Part shown: piece by piece, positions 22,518-38,226 of the stretch
Layout of the letters: each line of letters begins with the position of its first letter
Position numbering within the stretch: the stretch's first letter is position 1
Assembly: GCF_000218685.1 (NCBI RefSeq)
Contig: NW_006763295.1
Coordinates: forward strand, 2,430,882-2,494,881
From: Serpula lacrymans var. lacrymans S7.9
Lineage: Eukaryota; Basidiomycota; Agaricomycetes; Boletales; Serpulaceae
Length of the DNA: 64,000 bases
Direction of reading: 5' to 3'
Program-made: the position numbers and the translations under genes
Notes under the pieces: generated by a model
What the model was told of the DNA's origin: nothing
The model's database searches: none
The model's input: only the letters and a program-made list of their open reading frames with translations

Positions 22518-24432
22518 ATCCTATACCAAGACGTGCCGTAGTAGCCAATGGTTTAAAACATCAACCTGCAACGGGCTGACTTGCAGCGTGACGATGTGAA
22601 GTCATGTTGTGGATATAATTCCGTCTAGCACGGGAATATTCAGATGTTCAGACTGGCCTGATGACCTCCGTGTTACAGTAGTTGACATGCCAGCGGAGGA
22701 TCTAAATTAGATGCACTTTCTGCTTAGCGTCGATTTTTCTTCTTGGTAGCTTTCTTGTTATACTTGGGGCGCATTGTATATGTTGCTTATTTCTTGATCC
22801 ATAATTAGATTTGATAGTACTTCAACGGAATATACTATAAATTCAGCTAAATTGTGATCTACCGAATCCACACTTGGGTACTGTGCGAGGAACATCTCAC
22901 CGTGCGATGAATCGGAGTGAAGAAACACAGTGCTGCTGACATGGAAGTGACAGCACGATGACAAGGCAGTTGTTGAGAACAGCCCGCGATATCAACAAGA
23001 CTTTACAAAAACACAGCACAACAACACTACAAATGCACCCACTCACCTACTTACCACAACCGTGCCAAACTCTGATTTCCAAGCAAAGAACCCTGAATAA
23101 GATTTGGAATTAGACTTGTACTCACCCGTAGAAAATGCGACAGACGTACACGAATGCAAGGTATGAATGAGACCCAGCCCCCTACAAATGTATATATCAC
23201 ACTCCTATACTCCATGAAGTCGGCACAACAAGTGACTTGAAGCGGAAAGGACACCGAAGTGACAGGTCGACACTCATCTAGAAAAGTCACCACATGCGAC
23301 GGTTTAATGATATTGAACTGTGAGGCTTCTCCATCTTCTCCATGGGAATATTGTTTTGATACGGCAGCCTTGTTTTGTGGTTTGTGGCTATGTGTATTTG
23401 AGATTATATGGCATGGGCTTTGTGAACACGAGATGTGAGTCATTGATGGATGGCCCTGTGACGAGACTAGTAAACTATAGTATGATATGACTTGTTCAAT
23501 TTGAGCTCACGTAGTATTCTACCAAGCGGCTGAAAAAGCTCGTCGTATTTTTATTATTCGATGATATTTTTCACCTACCTTGCAATTGTTGCTCGGATCC
23601 TTCGGGATTCTGATATCCCTTGGTGATCCCGAGTCAGCACTCCTACTTTAGGCGTTTCCAGCAGAGTTTTCGCATGTCCACACGCTGTCAGACATTCCAA
23701 GGCAGTGTCAGTCAGACAACAAGACACTTCGGAGGAGATTGAAGTCCAATTTTCGGCCTCAAAGGATAACGTGGATGAGGCACATTATGGTGTAAAATCA
23801 TGAGTTAGCCCCTACTAACACTCGAAAATATTGGCTCGGGAAGCATTCCCGTGAATCCGCAATGGCGGCAGACCCTCGCCACAACGATGGGCTCGTCTTC
23901 TTTAGGAGAGAATAGCGCTCGGCTTCCAATTAGTCAGAGGACGTAGAATTTTAGACACAATTAATTTTACGACTCGGGATGAGCCACATCAACTTTCTTA
24001 TTCATATTTTTTCGTGCTTCAGCTACGACGGTTTATTCAAGGATGGAGTCACAATGGTAAGTACCAGTAAGTATCTTACAAAAGGCTTACATCCTATGAA
24101 CGGCTCGCGGCTGTACTGACTGATGCCGAAACTTCGGCATTATGCTTTGTAAGCAGTAGTACGGCCGCTGGCATTGCAAGCGAATAAGCCGCGACAAGCG
24201 CAGTGTTCTGTCCTTCGATTTCGAGATAGGGCATAACCCTACGCCTGAAGACATAGGCCATCGATATCACTACACGAAAAGGACTAGAAATTAATCATCG
24301 ATACAGATATCAAGCAGTCAGATAATAAACTAACCCGGTAAATCATAATAGAGCTCAAGCGGTACATCATCTCTTCTGACTTGACGGCGAAATCTACATC
24401 AGAATATAACGCAAGAAGAAGCAAAAACCGAC
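22518..24432. other. Intergenic region, no supported gene
   Basis: About 1.9 kb. The first 230 bases are the diverged tail of unit 3. A 130-codon minus ORF (23051-23443) has no recognisable motif. No transposon ends identified. Confidence 0.45.
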
Positions 24433-26790
<2,358 letters not shown>

Positions 26791-27130
26791 TGATTTTTGT
26801 GTTTGTAGTTTTATCTGTACAGTAGTCTAAATCCAAATCGAAGCTGTATGTACAAAATCCATGTCACTGGTAGAGCGTACGAAAGTGATCTGTAATAAAG
26901 ATGCCGTAACAGTGACATATTATTCTGTTCTCTTGTGCCTTCACGTCTTGCATTTCTGAACAATGAGAGCTCATGTACATTACAGGCAGTTTCATCGTCG
27001 AACTTCGAGGTAACTTGTCAGCGCCGATTTTTAAAGGCAAGTGGATAAAAGTACCGCCGGATGGATATCATTTGTTGCCAGTCACGCCATTTTATTTCGA
27101 TAAGAGCAAGGTCCTTCGTCGCGCTGGATA
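26791..27130. other. Short intergenic region
   Basis: 340 bases between two tandem plus-strand genes. No signal other than an expected terminator and promoter. Confidence 0.5.
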
Positions 27131-27914
27131 ATGTCCCAACCCAGTCCTATCTTTCACCCCAAACTTGCAGAAGCTCTGTCCCCATCCTCTGGATTGTACG
27201 GAGCATTATGGCCAGTCATTATTGCTCAGTCTTCTCCTGCGGTCCGTATGAGTTCTCTACGCAATGTCAATAACTACTTCCGGAGTCTCTGTAAACACTT
27301 TGTCCTGTCAGACACTGCTATTCAAGTATGTAACATATCTTCCCCTCGCCTTATGTCATGATACTTTTACTGTTTCCAGGTATACACATTGCGATATAAA
27401 AATGCGGAGAGTAGCTTGCCTGCTGCACTGGAATTTCCTCTGGAGGGAGTCGAATGGCGTGGCTGGATTGCTCGTCGGTAAGCTCTCATTATCACTATAC
27501 CTTATTATGCGTGGGCTCGCAGACATTGACTAATTCATGTCCAAAAGTTTCCAGTATGACATTCTCGCCGGCACTTCTTTCAGCGAGTTCTGCGCTCTGG
27601 GAGGTGTCAACCCAGATAAAGGGAAATTCTGGCGTCCATCCGGACCTCTTCACATTCATGACACGCTGGCAGACATCGACAATCACTCAACGGATTCATT
27701 CTCTTTATTGAAATGGGTCTGGGTGTCGGATTCCAAAGATATTCTTTTCGAAACCCTTACCAAACCATTCGGCGACGAGCCTTGCCTCACTCTCTTTCTT
27801 TTTGGCCGCGCGGATAAAGCAACGGCCATGTTCAACTATCTGCTCCAAAAGAAACAACTGAAAGGATCCTTAGATATGTTAGGATCGACAGGAGCATCTC
27901 CATTGAATATGTGA
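27131..27914 (+). CDS. Conserved protein of unknown family, paralogue of 41032-41791
   Basis: Three exons (27131-27325, 27380-27477, 27548-27914) give 219 residues. Key segments are LSPSSGLYGALWPVIIAQ, LRNVNNYFRSLCKHFVLSD, FPLEGVEWRGW, WVWVSDSKDILFETL and FLFGRADKATAMFNYLLQ. The same segments, in the same order and with the same intron positions, occur in the minus-strand gene at 41.0-41.8 kb. That agreement is strong evidence that both are real genes. No signal peptide, membrane helix or known catalytic motif. I do not recognise the family. Confidence 0.85.
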
Positions 27915-28341
27915 CAGCGATAACATGCCAAGAATCTGACATTTTTTGATGGACGATGGATGTTTCTCATTTATCTCTCACGACACTGCTCAGGATGATA
28001 TATAATTTACGAGCTTGTGATAACGAAATTACTATTATGCTGGAACGCTTGTTTTTTGATGGTAAATGAACAGACTTAGCTTCAAGTGACTTAAATCACA
28101 TCCCGCCCGACAGTGAAGTAATAACACGTAGTGCTGACGAGTATAGTCCAGTACAGATCCACGTTACAACAATACGAGAGTCTGAGTAGGCTTTGTCCAT
28201 GATGCGTAACAAACAGATAATGATGTACTAAGGTAAGAAACAGAAACATAAGTAGTAACAGATTTGAACAACATGAGTGTCCCGATTCAACAAAGTCCAA
28301 GATTCAGCAAATGAATGAGATGATGTCCCTAGATGACAGTT
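27915..28341. other. Convergent 3' intergenic region
   Basis: 427 bases between convergent genes. No coding signal. Confidence 0.5.
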
Positions 28342-31300
28342 CTATGAGTGTGAAAGGATGTTATCAATGGATTGGTTCAAGAAGTCCCTGCGGGAAACTA
28401 AATCAGCCTTGGGGAAGCGGGCTGTCATCGCCTCGCGAGCAGTTCTGGTGGGACAGTCAGCAACTATAAGGCATTACATGAGAATCGATAAACTCACTTC
28501 TTCGTGACGGTCATTAGATCTTGCGTGCTCAGATAGTTGCGAAGAGCAGTGTATAGCTCCTCATCCGAAGGGTTCGGATTCATGTTGGGTCCGGCAAAAA
28601 CGGTGGTCGCCATCGAGAATGTCGAAGTCGGACGTAAGGCTCCCAGCGTAGGCGGGGCCCCTAAAGCAGGCGATGCACCCCGATTAAACGCGCTCATGTT
28701 CGTTGCCATTGTCATCCGCGAGCCCGGTGGGGGCATTCCGTACACACTTCCGAGACCAGGATATGGCGCCGGTGGCGTGTGCATCGTCAATCTTTCTTGA
28801 GAACTCATGAAAGGTGATGTATTCGGATATCTTTGGGGGAATTCTGAGGTCGAGCGAGAACTGGGAGATGGGCGGTGAGAAGGAACGCGAAGGTTGGCTT
28901 TTGACGAGTTATTCATGGTCATATTTGTGTCGCGATAATAGTCCCCAGCTTCAGACGAGCTATACCCATACCCGTTGTTGTGATGCAGTGATGGCGCCAT
29001 GTGCGAGTGAACAGTTTCCATCTCGGGCGTGTGTCGTGATCCACCATCCCAGGTTTCAGCTTCGTACTCTGAATGATAAATGAGCTCAAAGGCGGGGGGG
29101 GAAGCAGAGTAGCCGAACATACCACTGAACTTCTTGTAGGGGATCATATTCTCGTTGAACCGAGTGTCGACGTTGGTGATAACTTTCTTGTTGCCACCGT
29201 CATCTAATACAACACGCGTGTTACCCCACCCAAACTCGTCCATGCACCAAAACGAATAAATGGGCAAGAAGAAGCTGTAAATCGGATAACTGTACGGAAA
29301 GTAATTTCAACGAATGCAAAAAACAAAAGCGAAGAGAAAAAGCTTACGAGATAAGATAAACAACCATCCACCCGATCAACATGAATTCGCGTTTGAGGAT
29401 GAAGATAAGGGCCTAAGACATATTAGATGTGAGTAAAATATATTAAACAAAGCTCGATGAAACTTACCTGTAGACCATATACAACTGCTATCATGATGAT
29501 TGAAATGAGTGGGAAGATTCCTTGGCCAGTAGCGACAGTGATAATCAAGTACAGTAACTGCAGAAAATGTGAGCGTATTGAAAAGATAAACTGATAACAA
29601 AACCTACGTAGACTACAGTTGCAGGTAAGATCTATAGCAGTTGTAAGTAAAAATCCATGTGGCACGACATTAGGACTCACGATAGTACCAATGAGATCTA
29701 TAAAGACGAAAAATCTCATGGAAAAGCAGCAGACACCACAAAGATCAGCTAGAATCGCCAATTCGCACAAGTTGTGGACCGTAGAATTGATCCATCGACG
29801 ACGCTGCGAGAACAGCACTCTCCACGAAACAGGAGCCATAGTGCGTGATAATGCGTCCGGAATGAACTTCGTCTTGTACGTCGGGAAGTGCTTCATCAAT
29901 AAGGTTGTCAAGAAACGATCTTCACCAAGCGAGAACAAATTCTTCTTGTGCAGTGTATCAACATTGTTTTCCGAGTACTCGTCGATAATGCGGTTGGAGA
30001 TGAAGATAGGTCTGCCCTTGTCCGCGGTACGTATGCGATAAAGAGAGAAACATCCAGGAAGACAAGAAACTGATCCGAACAAACTTTCGAAGGCCTTGGA
30101 AAGGTGGTGAGAGATGTAATACTCATAGACCTAGAAGAGAATACAATCATAAGCAAAATGAATATATTTCAAGCATTAAGAAAATAACCTGAATCATAGT
30201 CCACCACGACCCTTCTTCGTTCTGTAGTTTAGTCTCACCACAGACACCAATTATATTTGAGTCATCCGCAGCCGCCGCTACAAGTCGGTTTAAAGACTCC
30301 GGGGTGACACACTGAAGAGACAAACGTCAGATATGCGTAGTCGACTATCGAACTTCAAGACTCACCGTATCGGCATCCACTGTGAAAATATACTCGTAAA
30401 AGGCAGGATCGATACCAATGACATTCCGCATTTGGTGATAGATCTCAAGCTCCAGCGGTGACATAGCAGCATTAAAGTGAACCCTATTCAGGTATTGCAT
30501 CAACAAGATTTGACTGTCACGTTTGCCGCGATTTCCTGGCTTAGATCGCTCAGTCGGCTTCCCAACTTTGACAACAACCATATACCTAAGAGGTGACACT
30601 ATCAGTAATGAGTTGCCCCATGTGACGACTCCCACTCACGGAACAACGTGACCTTCAAACTCGTAAAGCCCAGAGTAAACTTTGCCATAGTTGAGTTTTT
30701 GTGCACCATCACCAATGGATCTGAACATGAGTGGCTCTGGGTCATGGCTTGGATCAACGCCAAGGATGTCCAATACGATGCGAGGTGTAGGACGCTCATT
30801 CCCACTACCAATAATGTTACCATCACAGATGATGAAGATCAGCTTGCGCTTGTCATCGTAATCAAGGGCTGCGAGGGAGTCGATCGTGCGCCGGAGAGAA
30901 TCTTCGCCTTCAGTATAACAAGGAACTTGGCACAGAACAAACTTGTCCAAGAGCTCGGGGACTCGCTTCGTGGTGAATTGTAGTGCAGCCAGGACTATAT
31001 AGACGTTAACCATGTAAATCGTTGTGACAGCAAAAATGGCACTTACATTTTATACCCATCGAAGCCATCAGAATACTCGAGAATACCAAGAGCAGTACGT
31101 TCTGGACTTGACACCTCGGTGTGTAACGAAAGTCAGTCTCTCCCCAGTAAAATGCATTCTGTAAGCAGTCCATATTTGCCGAGCGCGTATTGGCATCCAT
31201 CGCATCCAGAACCTGGTTCAAGGAGCTAGTAATATCTTGACCTGCTTGCTCGTTGAACACAGCGACGAGACTAGAATCCAAAAATGAGTATGCAGCATTG

Positions 31301-34300
31301 TTCTGTTCAAGAGTCGACTGAGTGTAAACATAGTCCGTCAAGTCATAGATGCTGCTGTCGTAAATCCCCCAAATACTACACAGGCAAAAGCAATTAATCG
31401 ATTAAAAATCAAAAGTATGCATGAGTATGTACTTACCGTTGAATAGTCTGATCACTAGCTTGAGCAGAAATTTCACTTGGTTCCCAGACTAGAGCACCCT
31501 TGTAGTATTGGTTGATCTTTGGCAAGTACGTGGCCGTATACCAGTCTTCGTTGGCTAAGGCACTGGTTGCAACGAGCGCGTTCTTGCCCGAATTATGTAC
31601 CGCCTGTGTAACATAAATGTCGCTAGTGTTCTTGATCGCGATCTCCATAGTGGCGTCCGTGACAAGACCAGAACAAGCCAGTACCAAAGGAGGAGGGAAA
31701 TAATAGGTCAAATCCTGCCCTGCCAAATATTCCAGCGTAGCTGCTCCATTACTAGCTTCTCCAGTTATGTCACTGTGGTCCCCTTGAACGAAATTCGAGA
31801 CATCGTACACCTTGCCCTGGATGGAGACGTAAAAGTCGTTGGTTCCGGTATGTTGCGCTACCTCGTTCGATGCCCAAGCCTTGTCAAAGTTGGGACACAG
31901 AAGACGACCAAAGACGATGATATAGAACAGAACAATGCCATTGGCAAGAGTGATAAGGGCAAAGATCGTCATCTTTTCGCGCCACGCAAGCTGCACGTCG
32001 GGTCGTTTCATCCGACCGAGACTGGACAGCAAGAACGAGGGAATGAACCAAGTGAATGCTCTAACAATATGAAGCCAGACCCTGCGAGTCCGAGTGGAAG
32101 GTATTTCCTCGACGACGTTGGGCGCCTCGTTGACGGTCATAACGCCCTCCTTAGGGATCAATGGAGGAGCCCCATCGAAGCTGTCGCCCTTCTTATCCCA
32201 TTCAGAGCCAGTGTCATCAGCATAGGGTCTGTAAGGGCTTGGAAGCATTGCTGGTGTAGCAGGCACTACATGAGACGACGAGTACCCATCAAATGGTGTC
32301 TCTGGCTCTTCGTAAACAGGTCCTGGAGGACCATCGAAGTAATTTCTCTGCTGTTGCTCTGCTGCGCCGTTATTGTACTCCGTCGTATCATCAGGGAATA
32401 TACTCTCATCCTCTTCCGAATCCTCTCGCGAGTTTTTCTTCTGATCCTTCTCCGCACTGCGCACAACGTCCTCTACCATCTTCCATGCACGATATGACAG
32501 CCACACATTTTGGTTTCCTAGAGCATAATCTGTCCCTTCCCGCCATCCATTAGACTGAATACACTGTCGAATTCGATCTGCTTCTAGCCCACGCATAGTG
32601 GGGACATAGCGATCGCAGAACTCGGCCTTCTCAAATTCAGCTACATACTCGATGCTCCGCCGCGCTACAATATCAGGCAGTAGAAGAGACCTGATTTGTG
32701 CCTTCACACGACGTTTATCGAGGGAATTAGAGAAGCCGGAATCATTTGGACGGATGCATGAAATGGTCCACAAACGAGCATGCGAAAGTGTGGAAAGAAC
32801 ATCAGTTAGTGTCTGATGTATCTGCGTGGTGACTGGGTAGATTTTGGTAGGATTGAGTCGCTGGTTCTCATCTGGAATGGAAGATATGGGGGTAGGAAGG
32901 CGAAGGGGACGTGATGAGACTTGAGCTTGGACAATAGTTCCATCATCACTTTGATGCTTCTCAGTCGCCAGGCTTGGGCCTGAAACCAATTTGGACACGA
33001 ATGGATCTGAAGAACTGCGCAAAAGGGAGACGAATGCTGGGTCGAGGAGATCTGCATCTTTCTCTACGAAACTCGACACGTCATAGGAGACCGGGCCAGC
33101 GTAATGGTTAACGCCGAACGATCGCCTCTCCTCTGCAGAGGAGGGGCCAGCAATGAAGGACGCATGCACACCGAACTTCGACACTAGATCTTGCAAAAGG
33201 TCGTCGTTCCGCTGTTCTCCGGTTTTTCCCGACTTGAACGCAGATGCCGCTTTGCCCGTCGCACCAAGAAGCCCTCCTGGCTTTCTGGCGTTGGGTTGAG
33301 GACCTCTGATCAACTCTGCACAGGCCGAGTTGTCCATGACAGCGACTCCAGGAAGAGAGACGCCATCAGCAACAGCCCTAGCATTGTATCCCGCTTCATT
33401 CTCGAAAATGCTGTTTAGTACATGCGCCTGAACAATCTCGTCAGAGAAGTTGATGCAGAACTCGTCAAACCCATTTTGGTGGGTAGATATTAAGGGCGGG
33501 GCCGCCATAGATGTCGTACCGGTAGAAGCACGGCTCTGGAACCCGGGTTGGTCGAGAAGAACAATCTGACTTGATGGTGCCTGTTCCTTCACGTTCGACG
33601 CTAGCTTGTGGTTTGCGGTCTCGACCACGAAAGCGAACAAAATGGCATATAAATCCCGCACAAGCTGATCCCTCTGCGCTTCACTCTGCTGCACATTAAG
33701 TAAAACGGTGTACAGCTCCTTCCTCACGTAAGTTGTCTTGCATGTCAACGATTCTCCGAGCTCATCGGTATCCACGCCCAATAGCCGCGCTATATGCTGT
33801 AAAACAGGTACATTTAGGACATAGGCCGACACATCTTGGGCATCTGCCTCTCCAAACTGGATGTTAGTGAGGAAAAGAATAGCAGTGAGGACGGTGAATA
33901 TTGAAGAGGTATGTTTTGGTTTGAAACCGAGCGAGCGCATGGCAGCTCGCAAATCCTCCATCGCCATACCATCATCGCTAAATGGACCCGCGGGGAGACG
34001 ATAACATCCTGAAGAGGCTAATAGAGCGTAATCCGAGGGGCTGTCGAGCCCTAGATCATCTCGCTCAAAGTGAGTGGCACCTGCCAGGAGCTGGTAGAAA
34101 ACATGGAACGAGCGCTCGTCATGAGTAAGACGAGTAAGACGAGATTTATCCAGGCTATATGCAAGAGCCTTTGCGGAGCTGATACGACCACGACTATTGA
34201 AGTGGAGTTCTGTGTAGCGTGTGTGTCGTGAGGCATTTGGGTTCGTGGGAGTCTTTGCGTTTCCAAAGGATTCCAGAAGGACGTTGAGCGATTTGATTTG

Positions 34301-34827
34301 TTCTACAATTTTGAGCTCTTTTTTAGAGTGTGCAGAAAGTCGGAGGATCTGCTCGATGAGGAGGCGGTTATTAGTAGATTTCCCTGAGCCAGTGATACCT
34401 CTGTAAAAATGTCGTCAGCGGACTGTGAAGGTCATACAAAAAGCCCCACTTACCTGGGTATTACAGCCTGAGATTCATTTCTCCTTCTCATTAGTAGATA
34501 TATGCGCGCGGCAAGTTCATAGACGTGAGGTTGCACTGATTTGCGAGAGTCAACCAAGGCTAGCTTGGTATCCTTGTAACACCGTTCCTCGTACTCTTTA
34601 GCACTTGCATCGTTGACACTTGAGAGAGTTTTGTAAGGGTTGACTACAACTAAATTTGATGAACCGATGCGTGTGTATGGTAAGTCTGCTCGAAAACGGG
34701 CTGAGAGTACGGAAAGAAGGGCATCATCTGAGGGATAGACAGTCGCAGATGCTGAAAACGAGACAAGGTCGACCAGATCACCCGAGGCAACAGCCTGTGC
34801 AAGAAGAGTGGCCGAGGAAGAGGCCAT
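28342..34827 (-). CDS. Chitin synthase with myosin motor-like domain (class V type)
   Basis: A large membrane glycosyltransferase that makes cell-wall chitin. Exon 1 starts at 34827 ([17 protein letters not shown]); a 2.9-kb exon covers most of the motor. The P-loop GITGSGKST spans intron 1, and [10 protein letters not shown] is a switch-I-like motif. A cytochrome-b5-like segment ([20 protein letters not shown]) and membrane helices follow. The GT2 catalytic region has [32 protein letters not shown] and QRRRW. The C-terminus carries a DEK_C domain ([20 protein letters not shown], then [16 protein letters not shown]), which requires the last intron 28497-28460 region and ends at 28342. Motor, b5, catalytic and DEK_C order is typical of the class. 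A 5' leader intron probably ends just before 34829. Confidence 0.95.
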
Positions 34828-37097
34828 ACCTGCAAGAAAGAAAGGACGGTGAGGTCAACTGAGAGATGCAGCAACTTCAGGCGTCAGTCGAATGGTGTTG
34901 GTGGCAAGAAACGGCTATGGGCAAAAAGAGCCGTGGGGCTGAGGCTGCGCATTACTTAGGTGTGAGAGGTGATATTCTTAGGCTGACCCATCTCGGCTCA
35001 GTTGATCCGTCTGGGAGGGATAACACGAAGCGACACATTGGGAAGGCGCTGACAGTAGAATGCTGCCCAATCAAATGATCAGCTTGCTCGTCGTAGCAGG
35101 GCAGGGCTAAGAAAAGCGTGAGACCGCATATTGAAACCGGACCCGGCACGAGGATGTGGCGTATCACCATACCATGACTACCTGCCGTTTTGGGCGACGT
35201 GCTGTGCACTGGATCAGCAAAAAAGTCATAAGATGGCCAGTGGTCTCATACTGAACAACGATCTAACTGCTTGGACTTACAGGAGCGGGTCCTGCATATA
35301 AAACCGACCTGGATACCATTAGCAGGGCACAGGAGCAAGAACGGCCCTCAGATCACTTGAAATTCACTCACAGGACTTCTCTTTCACATTACCCACGCAT
35401 ATAGCCAGCCAGCCCTATCACCACAGTCTATAGGATTATCCGTTCAAGCCTAGAGCACGTCGAAGTCGAGGTTCTGCAGATAGGGTCAAATACAGCACCG
35501 GCTTGCGTGAGGATGTTTTGTATGCATCAAGACAATTGTCCTCATGCCCAGATCGCGTCTTTCGGACACCTCGACAGCTTCCCGCTCAAAAGAGTCTTGC
35601 CTTGCTGTTCCTTTCCTTCAAGTTGTCGTATGCTGCTGTGCAAAACGGATCTGAAAGGCCATAGACTTCACTACGGGAAACTTTTGGAACAGATACGTCT
35701 TCACCCCCAATGATGTACGCCGAACGTGACCATCAGTCAATATTCTTGACGCGTGAAAGAGAGAAGAAAGAGAGTCGCCATGGTCGACGTGTGAGGTGCC
35801 GCTAGTCATTTTACGGTGGGCGACAAAGAAAACACTTGGCAAACAAGTTTTACGTAAACCTAGAAGTGCTGTTCGGTACTATGGAAAGAGTTCGTACGAC
35901 TCTGCCGCGCAACACCGCGGCCGTGGCGCTCTGTTCCTGCGTGTCGAAAGATAGATATCGAATATCCGGTAAAGGGTCAGGAATTCAGATCTAATCAACA
36001 AAAGTTGTGCAGTCCAACTAATAGTTACTAGTTGGCCCAGTCCTTTCAGCCATTAACGTCAGTTTCATACACCTTGCTGAAGCGCTGAAGACCTGTCCAG
36101 TCTAGTTCATACCTGCGATGACACAGTGAATTCGTTTTGACTGACCGAGCGGCCAGCTAGCTATCAAGGAAATAGCACGACCATCAAACATCGCGACCCC
36201 CACTGGCTCTCCCTCGAGTCCAATACCTCATTCTAGTGGGGTTAATCTTCACGCCATCACCCTGGGGGCTTTCAAGTCATCGACAAGAAGACCAAAGCTG
36301 GTATACTGCATGATACCTGATCTCACAGCGATACTTTCGTCCATGTTTTTCAGCGCGGTATTCATGACTGCTGGCAGAAAGGGGCACTAGTGACCGTATA
36401 TTCTACCCTACTATCGATATACTCGAACTGCAAGAAATCCCTTTAAACTACCATTTTACCTTTCTTCGTTCATTGCGCGGTACCAAGTTGATCTGCTGGG
36501 AAGTGTATGGGTACATCATTCTTCAGGAAGGGGTGCAAACAGTGCTGTGACTCTGTATGTATCAGGGGCTGTGATCCCAACGGGACAAGCGTTGACAATG
36601 GCCACTTCAAGATGGATTGGATTTGCCTGTGCTTTGAATGGAGACGTACGATCGCTGCAATGCAGGTCGAATATAATGAGATCATTGTCTTGCGCTGAAA
36701 ATGTAACGATGCAGGGCATGTGTCAGGACCAAATGCTACCCTTTCGTGGCTTGTATGAAGGTCGAAATGATCAGAGACGATTGTCAGTGATGTGTTTGGA
36801 CACGAAGTCTACTAGAGATCGAGTGATGTGTCTCATCATATGCATTCGTATTACGTGCTGTTTAAAAATACATCGCATGGTAAACACGTCCAGGAGGCAA
36901 ATATGGAGAAACTAGTGATACAAACTTTTTGGAAATGCTGTAGTATGATCCAACACGAAGGCGGCCGTCGTGCATATTGGTTTGCAGAGTGTTGATACAT
37001 AAAGGAGCTGGTTGCGTTTGAAGGTACAAGACGACGATGGCTTGCTACTAAAAACATTTGGAGAGAGGGATGTGGGTACTTGAAGTGTTAGAAACGG
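34828..37097. other. Long intergenic region, no supported gene
   Basis: About 2.3 kb upstream of chitin synthase. It probably contains its promoter. ORFs at 35507-35713 (plus) and 36516-36719 (minus) lack motifs and convincing splice context. Confidence 0.4.
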
Positions 37098-38226
37098 TCA
37101 AGTCAAGTCGATAACTTCTTTTTGCTGATGATCGTTGGACGGACGAGTCCTTGCCTTCTTACGAGAAACACTTGTGGTTCGGGACTGCATATTCAATTTC
37201 TGAAGCTCGTTGAGTTTTTCCTGGGCTGCCTTCAGCGTGTCCTACGATGACCAATCAATATATGACAACGATTTTCCAACACCGTTCACGTTCACTTGCC
37301 TGCAAAGACTGGATCAGTTTTACATAATATTCTTCATCGCCGCCACCTCCATTTACAAGCTGGATCGAGTTGCGTGGAATGACTCCTCTGGCTTGTAGTA
37401 CCTCTACAAAGCCAGAAATCAACGTACGCGCATACATGCAAGCTCCTACTTAGATCTGCGTACCTAGACTCCTATAACGAAATATGAACGTCGCCAGGGG
37501 CTTCCTATCCAAACGTTTAGCACGAAATTTGAACATCGGTTCAGTCTCTTCTTCTTTATCGAATCTTTGTCGCATAAGTACCGAAGCATAATGTGCAGCT
37601 CTGGATTATTCACCCAATGCAATGCGCTAATACATTCCTCGATCGTTCGCGTATGGTTTGTGTGGGCCCCACTCTGGGATATGCTCTTCTGGTGTTCCCT
37701 ACGAATACGTTGGCTTTCCATATAACGAGTTTTATTTGGCCTTGGTCCCTTAGCTCTGAGCTCGACATGTCGTCCATATCTAACAACCGTGAGATAGTAA
37801 CGATATTCGTAACATATTTTGCAGCCAGAGCTCACCAGAAAACTGAGGTTCAGAGAACACAAAATGTCTGATAGAAGCAGACGAGGTTTGAACGTAGCTC
37901 AAGGACGTTTCGCAGATACTCCCTCGACGATAATGGTTTGACGAGCAGATCATCTTACCTCCCACCCTCAGACCGTCCAACAAGACTTCGCCTGCGCTGG
38001 TATAGTCACGAAGTTCGGAAGAGTCCTTCCATTTAACAGCGAACCTCCGCGCAATACAAATTGGGATGAGCACAGCCTCAATGGGTCCTCGCACCTTGCC
38101 AACTTCTGACAACATCCAACAAGTCACCGTGTTCTCTTCCGCTAATGATTCAACTAGGTACATAGGCAGTTCTGTATCTAGTTCGTCCACGAAAACCCCC
38201 GCAAAGAATTGGCCAAATTGCAACAT
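37098..38226 (-). CDS. DUF7918 domain protein with terminal SUMO-interaction-like motif
   Basis: Five exons (38226-37836, 37779-37614, 37564-37464, 37403-37300, 37241-37098) give 301 residues. The order FGQFFAGVFVDELDTELPMY, TVTCWMLSE, ASIRHFVFSEPQFSDMDDM, LRDQGQIKLVIWK and LATFIFRYRSL is that of DUF7918, an Agaricomycete domain of unknown role. After it come a helix rich in Glu/Lys/Gln, a basic patch (SRKKARTRP) and the last residues EVIDLT. The last six residues resemble a hydrophobic SUMO-interacting motif. The last intron starts with GC (CAG|GCAAGT), the classic GC-AG consensus. A nuclear role is inferred from the basic patch only. Confidence 0.82.

Larger units (their letters stand above)
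19345..22750. repeat. Tandem segmental duplication unit 3 (older copy)
   Basis: It contains kinase 3, a divergent promoter and small protein C. Coding parts are clearly homologous to units 1 and 2 but more diverged. Weak similarity in the 3' tail is traceable to about 22750 (the CTGCTTAGCGTC block). Confidence 0.8.

Noticed and set aside
23051..23443. 130-codon minus ORF
   Set aside because: No recognisable motif, low-complexity start and no splice support or neighbour context.
22930..23500. Possible solo LTR or MITE
   Set aside because: The TGTTGAGAACA start looked LTR-like but no matching end, target duplication or second copy was found.
28861..29267. End of chitin synthase at 28494
   Set aside because: The GTGAGT donor and a CACCAG acceptor lead to a further exon ending at 28342 that completes the DEK_C domain.
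31595..32497. 300-codon plus ORF
   Set aside because: It lies fully antisense within the large chitin synthase exon, which has clear domain content. It is a shadow.
35507..36915. Several 60-120-codon ORFs upstream of chitin synthase
   Set aside because: They overlap one another on both strands and show no motif, splice pattern or family resemblance.
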